Assembly: GCA_047967505.1 (NCBI GenBank)
Contig: CM106538.1
Direction: 5' to 3' (one strand)
Source: Dipteris shenzhenensis
Taxonomy: Eukaryota > Polypodiophyta > Polypodiopsida > Gleicheniales
DNA: 64,000 nucleotides
The first letter of the stretch is position 1. Every line of letters starts with the position of its first letter. Position numbers and translations under genes: made by a program. Below the pieces are notes generated by a model that was given only the letters and a program-made list of their open reading frames with translations, did no database searches and was not told where the DNA came from. Shown piece after piece: positions 32,792 to 44,519 of this stretch.

Positions 32792-33512
32792 TGTAAGAAA
32801 ATAATAGAATGTCTGTGCTCAACAGATAACAGGATCTCGTACGCAAGAGAGACAATAGATAGTATGGAGAATCAAAATTTGGATTATTGTAGAACTGATA
32901 TAATAGATGGCACTGCCTCCCAGCCAGGCGCTCCTATGAGAGAAGCTTTGATGGCATGCCAGAAACATTAGAGGACGGAGGCTGGATGCTAAGGAATCAG
33001 GGTTGTTGTAGCCAGTGACAAAATGGGCTTCACGAGCTTGCTCTTATATAGCCACTAGTTGTAGTCAGTTGGGCTCAATTAGGTGACCGATCCAGTCCGC
33101 CCAAAACAGTCGGCTGGGGGTCGGTCTCAAAATAGGCCACCAACCACACGATAGAACCGGTGCGCAAAATAGAGCAACTAACCTATAGTCCCCGTTCGGC
33201 CCACAGCCATCCGGGATCATCTGGGACTCCAAACGGGCCCTACAACTCGAGAGTGGGCTGCCCCGAGAAATGCTCCATCTACCCTTAATGCGGTCAGTCA
33301 TGGGATGCCTTCCCGCACTTGCATATAGCCTAGTTGGCAGTGTGCCAACTCCGTCTAGCCATCAGACCACACATGGCCCCCATCTAGTATCCAAACCAGG
33401 ACCTATTGGATAATCGAGCTACTCAAATGCCTTCTCCTCATATGGGGGTCTTACAAGTAGATTTAGCTAGTTCATGTGTAGTTACTCGAGAGTGGAGCAT
33501 TGATATCTAACA
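32792..33512 (-). repeat. 5' LTR of element A (721 bp)
   Basis: TGTTAGATATCAATGC ... TTTTCTTACA on the minus strand, followed on its outer side by the GATCT duplication and the RT of element D. Confidence 0.92.
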
Positions 33513-36150
33513 GATCTTTCATGTTGAACTCTGCAGATAAGTCTTGTTTTAGCTTTTTGGTGAAGCTATCCTTGCTTTCAGTCACAATCAGATCATCTAC
33601 ATACAAAAGTGCAATAGTAATGTCTTCCCCTTGAACTTTGTAGTAGAGAGTATGATCTGCATTGGACTTCATGTATCCCAGATCAGCAAAATTACCAACT
33701 TTTGGGTGCTTGCTTTAATCTGTAGAGACTTTTCTTGAGATGGCAAACTTGATTTTCCTTTCTTGGTTCAACATAACCTGCTGGTTGTTGCATGTAGACT
33801 TTCTCGTCTAGGTAACCATTGAGAAAAGCATTTTTGACATCAAGCTGGTACACATTCCATCTGTTGAGTGTCACTAGTGATATCAAGAACTATATGGAAT
33901 CCATCTTTGCTACTGGAGCATAAGTCTCATCATAATCTTGAACACGTCTATCCTCCAAGTAATAGGATCTAATAATCACCCATCCTCTAGCATCGCTAGA
34001 AAGTGATTGTGATAATTGCTGTGCAAATCCTTTTGCAACTAGTCTGGCTTTGTATCTTTGAATACTTCCATCTAGATTGTACTTCACTTTGTATACCCAT
34101 GTGTTTGCTATGGCCTTATTTCTTGGTCAAAGGTCGCATAATTCCCAAGTATTATTTTTGTACAAAGCATTAATTTCTTCAGAGAAGTTTGCCATTCTGG
34201 CTTGTCAACTGCATCTTTGAAGTACATTAGCTCTTGTGTAGCCATGATGGTAGTCATAAGAGCATAGTTGATGGTTTCAACCTGAGTTGCTTTGCCTTTC
34301 TGAGCATATGTCAATCTAGTTGGTGGTCTGCTTTCCCTAGTAGACCATCTAAGTTGCTCTGGTTCTTCTCTAGGTGTTTCTGGTAATTCTTACTCTTCTT
34401 CATCAACCTTTTCTCTGTAGATGACTGAGTAATCAGTGCATCCATCTCCTATGTATTTGAGGTTTTCCATTCTAATTCCTCATCAAAGATTACATCTTTG
34501 GGGATAATGACCTTTTGGTTGATGGGATCATACAACTTGTATGCTTTGCTTTCCTCACTGTAGCCAACCATGGTGCATTTGCATGACTTCACATCCAATT
34601 TTCTGCAATGGCCATCATGTATGTGGGCATATGCTATGCAACCAAATATGCGGAGTAGACCCAACAATATCTTATGTAGTCATTGATGAAAGTCAAATAG
34701 TAAAGTGAACCATTGATGCTGCAGGTCTAGGCATAACCCCATATATCTATATGTATCAAATCAGGAATTCCTCTTGCTCGAGAGGTGCTTCTGCCAAAGT
34801 TGGTTCGCTTTTGTTTGCTGAAGTAGCATGCTTCAAAAACATCTCCAAGAAACTGTAGTTTAGGAATCCCAATTGCCATATGTTGATTCGTGAGCTCTAT
34901 CAAGCTTTTGAAATTGACATGTCCATATCTCTTGTGCCATTTTGCGGTGGATAGTGGCATCTGTTGTGGTTGAGTTGACATGGCATGCAAATTTGGTACT
35001 GTGGCTAGCATTCTGAACAAGCGCCCTTCCTTGACTGCTTTGCCTACTAGTTGAAATCCTCTAGGTTTGTCTCTGATAGTGCATTCATCTCTCTCAAAGA
35101 TGACTTGATAGTTGTGTTCCGTCATTAATGACAAGAGGTTCTTGTTGAGTTTCAGAACATAGAGTACATCATTCACCAATCCTTTTATACAAGTGAAATT
35201 GTTCGTAGGGGCAATGCTTGTCCCTTGAACTAGATTTGGTTTATTATCTGCCATGTAGATGACATAATTCTAACCTTCTAATGGTTTCATCTTTGTGAAC
35301 CATTCCCGATGCTTTGTCATATGAGCTGATGCATTGATGTCCATGTACTAAGGATCCTGATATGCTTGATCGACTTGATAGCTGAAATCCTCTTTTGAAT
35401 TGCAATCAGTGTCTTGATACACTATATCACTCTTTTGCATCTTCTCATTTGCAAGGAACGTATTTCCAGGTTCATTTGCATAATGACTATGACTAGAATG
35501 TCCACCACGATGATTTCCTCTTCCGTGGGAATTTCCTTGCGATTGATGCTACTAGATTGATCGCCTCGGTCATACTTCTTCTTGCAGCAATCTCTTTCAT
35601 AGTGTCCAAACTTATGATAGTAGTTGCACTGAATGTTTGACACATTGGTGGATGCATTTCCTCACCCTTGGAATCTTCCTTGGATGGAATGATTTCCTCT
35701 TTGTTGATGCTGATATTGGCTATGACTTTGATACTAATTTTGTTGCTGATGATTGATCACTTCATTGGAATGATCTACCTCTCCTCTGCCTCTGCCTTTG
35801 CTTCTGTCTAAATTTGTGAATGCTTGAACATTGGAATGACTTTTACATGTGTGAATGGCCTGAGTCCTGAGTTCTTCACAAGTAAAATTGACTGGAGCTC
35901 TTCCAGTGTCGAAATTTACCATTGAATGGCAATACTTTGGACTAGATTCTCATATCCCTCTCCTAGTCCATTTAGGATGAATTGAACCATTTCTATTGGA
36001 TTTATGGTCTCTACTATTGTGTTGTGAGTTGATTGTTGTAATCTTTAATCCTCGGTACGTAAGCATGTTGCAAAATTCTTGAAATCCTGAGTATGTAAGC
36101 ATGATTTGAATTCTTAAAATCTACAAAACACTTCAAATTTCTCTTTTAGA
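33513..36150 (-). mobile_element. Copia element D1, decayed, interrupted by element A
   Basis: Minus strand, 5' to 3': gag C-terminus from about 36030 (FILNGLGEGYENLVQS, a basic stretch, then the CCHC-like CNYYHKFGHYERDC at about 35600); protease C-terminal half and GAG-pre-integrase at 34727-35254 (KWHKRYGHVNFKSLIELT); a deletion of most of the integrase core near 34690; integrase end at 34449-34667 (GCIAYAHIHDGHCRKLDV); RT at 33672-34087 (QRYKARLVAKGFAQ, KNAFLNGYLDEKVYMQQ, LLYVDDLIVTESKDS). RT continues at 22412 beyond element A. Several stops and shifts. No LTR of its own was identified. Confidence 0.85.
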
Positions 36151-37374
36151 AAGTAGACCCAACAATATTTGCTGTAGTCATCGATGAAAGTCAACTAGTA
36201 AAGTGAACAATTGAAGCTATGGCTCTGGGCATATACCCATACATTTGTATGTATCAAATCAAGAATACCTCATGCTCGAGAGGTGCTTCTACCAAAGTTG
36301 GTTCATTTTTGTTTGCTAAAGCAGCATGCTCGCAAACTTTTCCAAGAAATTGTAGTTAGGAATCCCAATTGCCATATTCTGATTCTTGAGATCTATCAAG
36401 CTCTTGAAATTGACATGTCTATATCCCTTGTGCCATTTTGCGGATAATGGCATCTTTATGCATGCCAATCTGGTACTGTGGCTAGCATTCTGAACAAGCA
36501 TCCTTCCTTGACTCCTTTTCCTATTAGCTAAAATCCTTTGGTAGTTCATTCATCTCCGTCGAAGGTGACTCAGTAGTTGTGTTTCGTCATTTGACCTACT
36601 GACAAGAGGTTCTTGCTGAGCTTTGGAGCATAGCATATATCTTTCACCAATCCTTTCGTAGCAGTGAAATTGTTCATAGGGATAATGCTTGTCCCTTGAA
36701 CTAGATTCGATGTATTATCTGCCATGTAGATGACATTCTTCTGACCTTCTAATGGTTTCATCTATGTGAACCATTCCTAATGCTTTGTCACATAAGATGA
36801 TGCACCACTGTCAATGTATCAAGAATCCTAATTTGCTTGGTCAATTTGATAGGTAAAATCTTCTTTTGAATTGCAATCAGTGTCTAGATAAACTATATTG
36901 GTCTGCTACATTTCCTCATTTGCACAAGGAACATATTCCCATGTCCATTTGCATAATGACTGTTGTAATAAGAATGTCCACCACGATGATTTCCTCTTCC
37001 GTGGAAATTCCCTCGATTACTACTAGATTGACCGCCTTGGTCGTACTGTTCTTGCGAAAATATGTTTCTTACTGTCCAAATTTATAATAGTAGTTGCACT
37101 GAATGTTTGAAACATTGGTGGATGCATTCCCTCGTCCTTGGAATCTTCCTTGATTGGAATGATTTCCTCTTTGTTGAATGGGGTTTTGCTGAGAATGATG
37201 TTGATTCTGATTTTGACTTTGATGATGATTTTGTTGCTAATGATGACCACTTCATTGGAATGATCTACCTTTGCCTCTGCCTCTACCTCTGCTTCTATGT
37301 GAAGCTGTGAATGCCTGATCATTAGAATGACCTTTTTGTGCATGAATGGCTTTCTTCCTAAATTCTTCAACCCA
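36151..37374 (-). mobile_element. Copia element D2 fragment (same family as D1)
   Basis: Minus strand. It repeats the D1 sequence from gag (EEFRKKAIHAQKGHS at about 37330) through a degraded zinc knuckle region (about 37080), protease (MADNTSNLVQGTS at about 36720) and GAG-pre-integrase (KWHKGYRHVNFKSLIDLK at about 36420). It ends near 36155 at the same integrase position where D1 is deleted (about 34690). It is cut at 37374 by the LTR of element C. The two copies diverge by many substitutions and indels. Confidence 0.75.
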
Positions 37375-37727
37375 TCTTGAGATATCGAGCTCCACTCGTG
37401 ATATGCCAGGGTGACCATTGTGCATTTATGTCACCAACTTGTTAGTTGTAGATGCAGTTGGTACACCACCCGTGAATAATAGCTGGATGATAGCTATCTT
37501 TATGTACTCTAGTTAGTGGCTCAATTAGTATGCCACCTTAGTTAGCTGAGTTTGGTTTGAGACCCACATATAGGGTTCACCTATTCTTTTGTACTTAGAG
37601 TTCTTTTGGCTTTCACAACTAAGAAGAGGAAAACTATTTTCAACCTCCACCTTTGTGTATATTCCCCCATTGTGTATGTGAGAAAGCTGCAAATGAGACT
37701 CCTTCCTTCTCTCCCACTCTCTTCACA
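37375..37727 (+). repeat. 5' LTR of element C (353 bp)
   Basis: Starts TCTTGAGATATCGAGC, where TGTTGAG is expected (second base changed), and ends CTCTCTTCACA. Confidence 0.88.
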
Positions 37728-38281
37728 TGGTATCAAAGCTCAGTTCATGATAAGGAGCTCAAGAAAGCAAACCAAGTTCACAGTGTCCTAGTAAGAGGAT
37801 CAGTGTTGCTTTCCTTTTTTTTTTTTTTTGGGAGTTTGGGAGCAAATCTTTGCAGGTAGCACAGTCGGAAAGTGCAAGAGTGCACTGTCTCAGATTGGGA
37901 TGCCCTTTGCAGTGTGGCAAGAGGATAGTATATGCTACAGGTAAGGGCGAATCCCTTGGTGAAATTATTTTTTTGATTCGAGGCCATTTTGAGGCCCATT
38001 TTGGTAGCGGAAGTTTTCCGTAGGCACTCACGAAAGTGCCCTGTTTTTGCTGTGCGACCACTGTTCTACAGGTCAGTGAAAATTTATCATAAAAATTACA
38101 TCGTATGCTTGTGCGCAGAGATATTGGAAGTGACAGAATCATTCTTATTGGTTGTTGATGCATAATCGTCACTAGGAAGTGACTGTGTGGTCAAATACCA
38201 CTCTCGTCAATTTTGCAGATTTGCCCTTATGAGGCAGAAGTTGTGTTTTTGCAATGACAAAATATTTTGCAGTGTTCTGTA

Positions 38282-41200
38282 ATGGCATCTGATGCTCTTT
38301 CATAGATTGTCACTGAAAAGCTTGACAAGAACAACTTCCAAGTGTGGAAGTTTAGAATGACGAATTTCCTTAAGAAAAAAGGCTATTGGGAGTTCATTAC
38401 TAGAGCTGAACAAGAACCAGTTATTCCTAATGTTCCCAATCAATAGGAGTTGCAAGCATTTAAAGGCTGGCATGAGAGAGCTAGAAAAGTTATGTACTGG
38501 CTGTCTATCAATATTTTAGATTCTATGATTGTGCATATTCAGGATGCAAGCATGCCGAAGGAGGCGTGGGATACTTTGACAAAAATGTATAGCACAAATA
38601 CGCAAGCCAGGAAAATGTAGCTCAAGTAGGAGTTGCATAATGTGCAGAGAGAAAATATGAGCATCAATGATTACCACATGAAGGTGAAGAAGATTGTAGA
38701 TGCACTTGCTTCTATTGGGTCACCAATGGAAGATGATGATTTAGTTTCTGTGACCTTGAATTGTCTAGGAAAAGATTATGCACAATTTCAGACATCCATT
38801 GCCATCAATGAGAATTTTCCTGATTTTGAGGAGTTAATTTCTCTTCTAATTTCTGAAGAGCAAAGAAATGGTGTGCATCTTCTTCAGGAAGAACTTCAAA
38901 AGAAGCTGTCTTCTACTCAAATGCTGGAAGAGGTAGAGGCAGAGGTAGAGCAGGCTGATTTGGAGGCCGTGGCAGAAATCAAAATATGCAACAAATTTAA
39001 GAAAACCAGTCCTATGGAGGAGGACGTGGTAACTTTAGAGGCAAGGGGAGCCAAAGAGGTCATGGTGGATGGCAGAGAGGCCAAAATGCAAACAACAATG
39101 TTGAATGCTACTACTGTGGTAAAATGGGTCATATGGTTAAAGACTGCTATAAAAAGAAGAATGACATCATGACTGGAAAATCGCAGCAAGGCAATTATGC
39201 ATCCTCCAGTAGACAGGGTGATGAGAGAAATGAGCATCTGTTTATGGTGCAGCACATGACCAATTCTGTGACAAGTGTAGAAGAAAGCAATGATGTGTGG
39301 TATGTTGACTTAGGTACATCAAACCACATGACAGGTCATGCAGAATGGATGCAGGATGCAAGGAAAATGGAAAGACTAGGATTTGTGGAGACTGGTGATG
39401 ATACCACACATCCTATTGTGCAGATTGGTAAAATTCCTTTGTTTATGCAGGATGGAAAAAAGAAATACCTGTCTGATGTATTTCATGTCCAGAATATCAC
39501 CAAGAACCTAGTTTGTGTTGGTCAAATGGTTGAGTAGGGCTTGTAGTCAGATTTAATCCTCATGGATGCTTTGTTGAGAATATGAAAAATAAAGGTCGCT
39601 TGATAGCAAAAGGAAAGAAGAAGGGCAAGATGTTTACGTTGGATGCTGACATGCCTGAATTGAGTGCAGCAATGTTTGCACATGGGATCGGTGTAGTTGC
39701 AGATATTGATATCTCACATAAACACATTGATCGTGTTAATGTACAGTGACTTAAATTAATGTAGGCCCAAAATATTGTTGCAGGATTGCCTAAGTTCAAG
39801 GTTGCAGAAATGCATAATGTATGTGAAGCCTATCAATTTGGAAAATAGGCAAGGAAACCATTTCCTAGACATGTCCAGGAGAGTAAGAGGCCATTGGAAT
39901 TAATCCACTCTGATGTGTGGACTACTAAAGCTGCATCTAATGGAGGCTGTCATTATTTTGTCACTTTTGTTGATGACTATAGCAGAAAAGTTTGGGTGTA
40001 TTTTGTGAAAAAGAAAAGTGAAGTGTTTGGGCATTTCAAAGCTTTTAAAGCTATGGTTGGAAAAGAAACACGCCTGCAAATAAAATGCCTAAGGTCAGAT
40101 GGAGGGGGAGAGTACCTCTCAAATGAGTTTGCAAGTTTCCTGTAGGAGCATGGCATAAAGCAGCAATATTCATGCAGTCATACCCCACAGTAAAATGGAC
40201 TTGCAGAAAGGAAAAACAGGCATATTGGAGAGGTATCTCATGCCATGCTCAACGAAAAAGACCTGCCAAATTATTATTGGGTTGAAGCAGTTGCTACAAC
40301 AGTCTACATAATGAATAGGACTCCCACTACAACGTGATGCCAGAGGAGAGGTATACTGGTAGGAAAGTAGATATTTCTCATTTGAAAGTTTTTGGTTGCA
40401 TTTCCTATGTTCATGTGCCAGATGAGTTGAGATCCAAGTTGGACCCAAAAGCTAAGAAGTGCATCTTTATTGGTTATTCTCTGCAGCAGCAGAAAGGATA
40501 TAGATGCTATAATCCTTCTACTCGTAAGTTTACAGTGAGTAGAGATGTTGTTTTTTATGAGATGAGTAGCTGGTATAAACCAGTAAATGTGATTAATGAT
40601 GTAGATGCACAAAATGGTAATGCTGCAGAGAATTCACAGTAGCAATCACAAAATATTAGTGGACTTGTAGTGTCCTCTAGCAGTGGTTCACATACTTCGC
40701 CATGGACAGAGGCAGATTGAGATCACGAGGATCTCCTCAAAGCAATACAGATAGTGGTATGCAAGTATCACGAAAAGGAAAAGAGAAAGTAGATCAGCCC
40801 ATGGTTGATGTGAATGTAGGTCACTCTTATGTGGATGGTGAATCCAGTGGATCAGAACAAAGCCTTGATGATGAGTTGGGTATTCCTTCTATTGTTACAC
40901 CTGGAGTAAGGAACACAAGGGATGTTTTGAGAGCACCTAGTAGTGAGCCTATTTTGTGCAGGTCTAGCAAAGCTAGGTATTCTGTGGATAGGCTAAAATA
41001 TGATGGATTTATAGCCATTCACTATGCCTATATGGTAAAAGTGATACATGAACCAGAACCCACTTCTTTTGAGTAAGCCATGGGAAAAGAAAAATGGGAG
41101 AAAGTCATGGATGAAGAAATGGATGCCTTGGAAGAAATGCTACATAGGAATTAGTGCCTTTGCCTAAAGACAAGAATGCAATTGGCTGCAAGTGGGTTTA

Positions 41201-42470
41201 TAAGGTGAAGCACAATGCAGATGGTTCTGTGAATAGATACAAGGCAAAATTAGTTGTCAAGGGGTATGCACAGGCATATGGCATTGATTATGAAGAAACA
41301 TCTAGTTCCGTTGCAAGAATGGCAACCATAAGAGCAATCATTGCTATGGCTACATCAAAGGGATGGTCTTTACATCATATGGATGTAAAGAAACCTTCTC
41401 CTGTACATAGTGATAATGCACCTCAATGTGCTTTGTTCTAGCATGATAGACTGGGTTATTTGCCAAGTGTATCTTGCTCATGTTGTCACAATAAATGACA
41501 ACTGGCCCATCTGTAGACTGATGCATATCATAAAGTAGCTTATGCAACCAAGCGACCTCACATGTAGCCATTGCTGCACCCCTGTACTCAGCCTCTATGC
41601 TTGACAAGGCAACCGTAGGCTGTTTCTTACTGCTCCAAGTGACTGCAGCACTCTCAAAAGAGAACACATATCCACTAGTAAATCGTCTATCAGAAATACT
41701 ACTAGCCCAATCAGCATCAGTATATCCATGCAACTGTATCTGAACCCCAACCTCATAAAATAGTCCATACTACAATGTGGACTTCACATACCTGAGTATG
41801 TGTCTAGCCGCATCCAAATGCGGTTTCCTTGGAGCTTGCATAAACTGACTTACCAATCCAACAACATAGCTCAAATCTGGCCTGGTAACAGTTTATGCAG
41901 GCTCTAAGGAAACCGCATTTGGATGCGGCTAGATGCATACTGAGGTATGTGAAGTCCACATTGCAATATGGACTATTTTATGAGACTGGGGTTCATATAC
42001 AATTGCATGGATACACTGATGCTGATTGGGCTGGTAGTATTTCTGATAGATGATCTACAAGTGGATATATGTTCTCTTTTGGGAGTGCTACAATCACTTG
42101 GAGCAGCAAGAAACAGCCTACTGTTGCCTTGTCGAGCACAGAGGCTAAGTACAAGGGTGTAGCAATGGCTGCATGTGAGGTAGCTTGGTTGCATAAGCTA
42201 CTTTATGATATGCATCAGTCTACAAATGGCCAGTTTTCATTTATTGTGACAACATGAGTAGTATACACTTGGCAAATAACCCAGTCTATCATGCTAGAAC
42301 AAAGCACATTGAGGTGCATTATCACTATATGCGGGAGAAGGTTCTAGTAGGTTTTATTGATCTAGTTTATGTCAGCACAGAGGATTAGGTAGCTGACATA
42401 TTCACGAAGGCATTGGGTGCAGAGAAGCTGTGCAAGTTGAGAGACCTGCTTGGTGTGTAGGGATTGGGAT
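38282..42470 (+). pseudogene. Element C gag-pol, multiple stops, RT core missing
   Basis: ATG at 38282 (MASDALS), with a TAG replacing a Gln codon six codons later. Gag helices, a one-base shift near 38867, zinc knuckle CYYCGKMGHMVKDC (about 39109), protease with the catalytic block altered to DLGTSNHM (B has DSGASNHM), GAG-pre-integrase with decayed His/Cys, integrase (HSDVWT, DDYSRK, then a stop in QNG), RT beginning (WVYKVKHNADGSVNRYKAKL) up to about 41390, then an inverted segment, then RNase H in the correct orientation (41890-42345) and the C-terminal tail to about 42470. The YVDD region is absent. Confidence 0.9.
41392..42343. repeat. Fold-back of the RNase H region in element C
   Basis: Arms 41392-41847 and 41889-42343 are reverse complements (roughly 95% identical) with a 41-nt loop. 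The left arm encodes RNase H on the minus strand (YTDADWASSISDRRFTSGYV, complete with YCDNMSKIHLANNP), the right arm on the plus strand. RT sequence that should lie between 41390 and the RNase H is missing. Confidence 0.92.
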
Positions 42471-42486
42471 TGAGCTCGAGGGGGAG

Positions 42487-42838
42487 TGTTGAGATATCGA
42501 GCTCCACTCGTGATATGCCAGGGTGACCATTGTGCATTTATGTCACCGACTTGTTAGCTGCAGATGCGGTTGGTACACCGCCCATGAATAATAGCTGGAT
42601 GACAGCTATCTTTATGTACTCTAGTTAGTGGCTCAATAGGTATGGCACCTTAGTTAGCTGAGTTTGGTTTGAGACCCATATATAGGGTTCACCTATTCTT
42701 TTGTACGTAGAGTTCTTTTGGCTTTCACAACGAAGAAGAGGAAAACTGTTTTCAGCCTCCACCTTTGTGTATATTCCCCCATTGTGTATGTGAGAAAGCT
42801 ACAAGTGAACTCCTTCCTTCTCTCCCACTCTCTTCACA
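42487..42838 (+). repeat. 3' LTR of element C (352 bp)
   Basis: Starts TGTTGAGATATCGAGC after GAGGGGGAG and ends CTCTCTTCACA. Confidence 0.92.
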
Positions 42839-44519
42839 TCTACCCCATCATCCACTCTTCCTATCTGTCTACCCCTCCCTGGTAATGTGACCCAAGATGA
42901 GAGCTCATGAAAGAAATCCAATTTCAGACCCACCTTGAAGATTCTCATCAAGCCTCTACCTCCCACTCATCTAAATGATGGAAAGTCATCCTCATAGCCC
43001 CTCTCTATATTGAACACTCTATGACCACTGCCAATGGCCTTTCCATCCATTCCTTCTTCTGTTACAAGCCAAATCTGGATCTCAAAATTTTCTATCATAG
43101 TTATACCTGTGCCATGATCTAGAATTCAAGCCTTATCTCAAAGATGTTGGCCTTATGCCCCTTGTAGAATGCCTCCCCTATAACTTGGACCTAAATCGGG
43201 TCACTCAATTCATAGACAATTACAATCATTCAACAAAGTTCACGTCTTTCATAGATGAATGGGGAGTGACATATCACTTTCAGTTGAACATCGATGCCAT
43301 CAAGGTGGGTTTTTAGGTTCCCAATGATGACCAAACCCTTGTAAAGGTCCAACACTTGGACAAGAAGATCCCTCCTTGGTGGATTATGATACTAGACACC
43401 ATAAGGGGTATTCCATTCGATGGCATCAAAAACCCCGATGAGGAATCAGAATGTAAAACCTCAAATACACAAGAGATAGATGCACCAATAACTCGTTCAT
43501 CTACAGAAAAGGTTGATGAAGAAGAGCATGAATTGCCAAAAGAACCCCGAGAAGAACCACAATAACTCAGACGGTCTACTACAGAAAGCAGACCACCTAC
43601 CAAGTGAAGCAAGGCAAGCTACACATGTAGAAATGCACTATGTATGTGACTTAGAATCATGACACAGATGAGTGTTGTTATAATGGAAAGGATCATCAAT
43701 TCAGGGCACATGAACTTCAAGTTCAAACTACTAATACCAATACAGTAAGGGAAAATGGTTCACTTAGGTTTTTCAATGACCCCTTAAGCAATACTTTATT
43801 ATTATTGCTAGGTAAAGCCCCACAACCTCGTTGTGTAATGATGAACTGTTCAAAAAATGGGAAGAGAGAGGATTAGGGAAGGAATTGGAGACCAACCTAT
43901 GATTGTTGAACATTTGTAGAATATTTTTTTCTATCTCATTATTCGATTGTGTATCAATACAACATTTCATTTAAACTATAGCTGCTGTGAGCTAAGAAAC
44001 AAAGCAAGCAGATTAGGCATTAGGTGGTATAGAATTGAAATGGGTTGCTTGAATCAAACATGCCAATATATTACTTAAAAGAAACATAGTGAGAACAAAC
44101 AAAGAAAAACTCAAAAGATGCTTTGCTGAAGGAGACATTATGAATTAGAAGAAGGTGTGTCAAGCTTTAGGAGCTCAATCAGAAGATGTTTCTCCATTAG
44201 ACCGTTCCCCTTTGGGCTGCATATCATCATATGCCCGAGGGAGGGAGAAGGAGCTTCCAACTACACATCGTGGCATGTTCCTCCACATTGTTCTGGAGCT
44301 TGCCAAAGCCATTGAAGGAGCAAGCAAGGCAACTAAAGAGGGCCTTATCTAGTTCAGCATGGTAACCAAAGATGAACTAAGAACATTTGGATCTTTGAGG
44401 GGGCAAACATTATCAGCTATCTGCCACACTAGAGAAATGGCAACACTTGTTGCATAAAAGATCGTGTGCCATCTAGCAATCTTTGACTCTGCAATGTTGA
44501 CTGGCTAGACTACTAATGG
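42839..44519. other. No recognised gene
   Basis: Begins where LTR C ends. A plus-strand run at about 43200-43565 (TYHFQLNIDAIK, then DKKIPPWWIMILDTIRGIPF and an acidic Glu-rich tail) has the composition of a decayed retroelement ORF but no diagnostic motif. The rest is AT-rich and stop-dense. No RNA gene or LTR pair seen. Confidence 0.35.

Larger units (their letters stand above)
22413..33512 (-). mobile_element. Copia element A (full length, 11.1 kb including nested element B)
   Basis: Minus strand. The 5' LTR is 32792-33512, the PBS 32780-32791 and the 3' LTR 22413-23123, flanked by GATCT at 33513-33517 and 22408-22412. Without B (5586 bp) and its duplication it is about 5.5 kb, a normal Copia size. 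The order is gag, protease, GAG-pre-integrase, integrase, RT, RNase H. It is inserted in the RT of element D and carries element B between GAG-pre-integrase and the integrase core. Confidence 0.93.
37375..42838 (+). mobile_element. Copia element C (5.5 kb), relative of B, rearranged in pol
   Basis: Plus strand. 5' LTR 37375-37727, PBS 37728-37739 (TGGTATCAAAGC, one change), 3' LTR 42487-42838 preceded by GAGGGGGAG. The LTRs differ at about 18 positions, roughly 5%. The flanking 5-mers (ACCCA before, TCTAC after) do not match, and element D2 on the left does not resume on the right. Most of the RT core is replaced by an inverted copy of the RNase H region. Confidence 0.9.
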
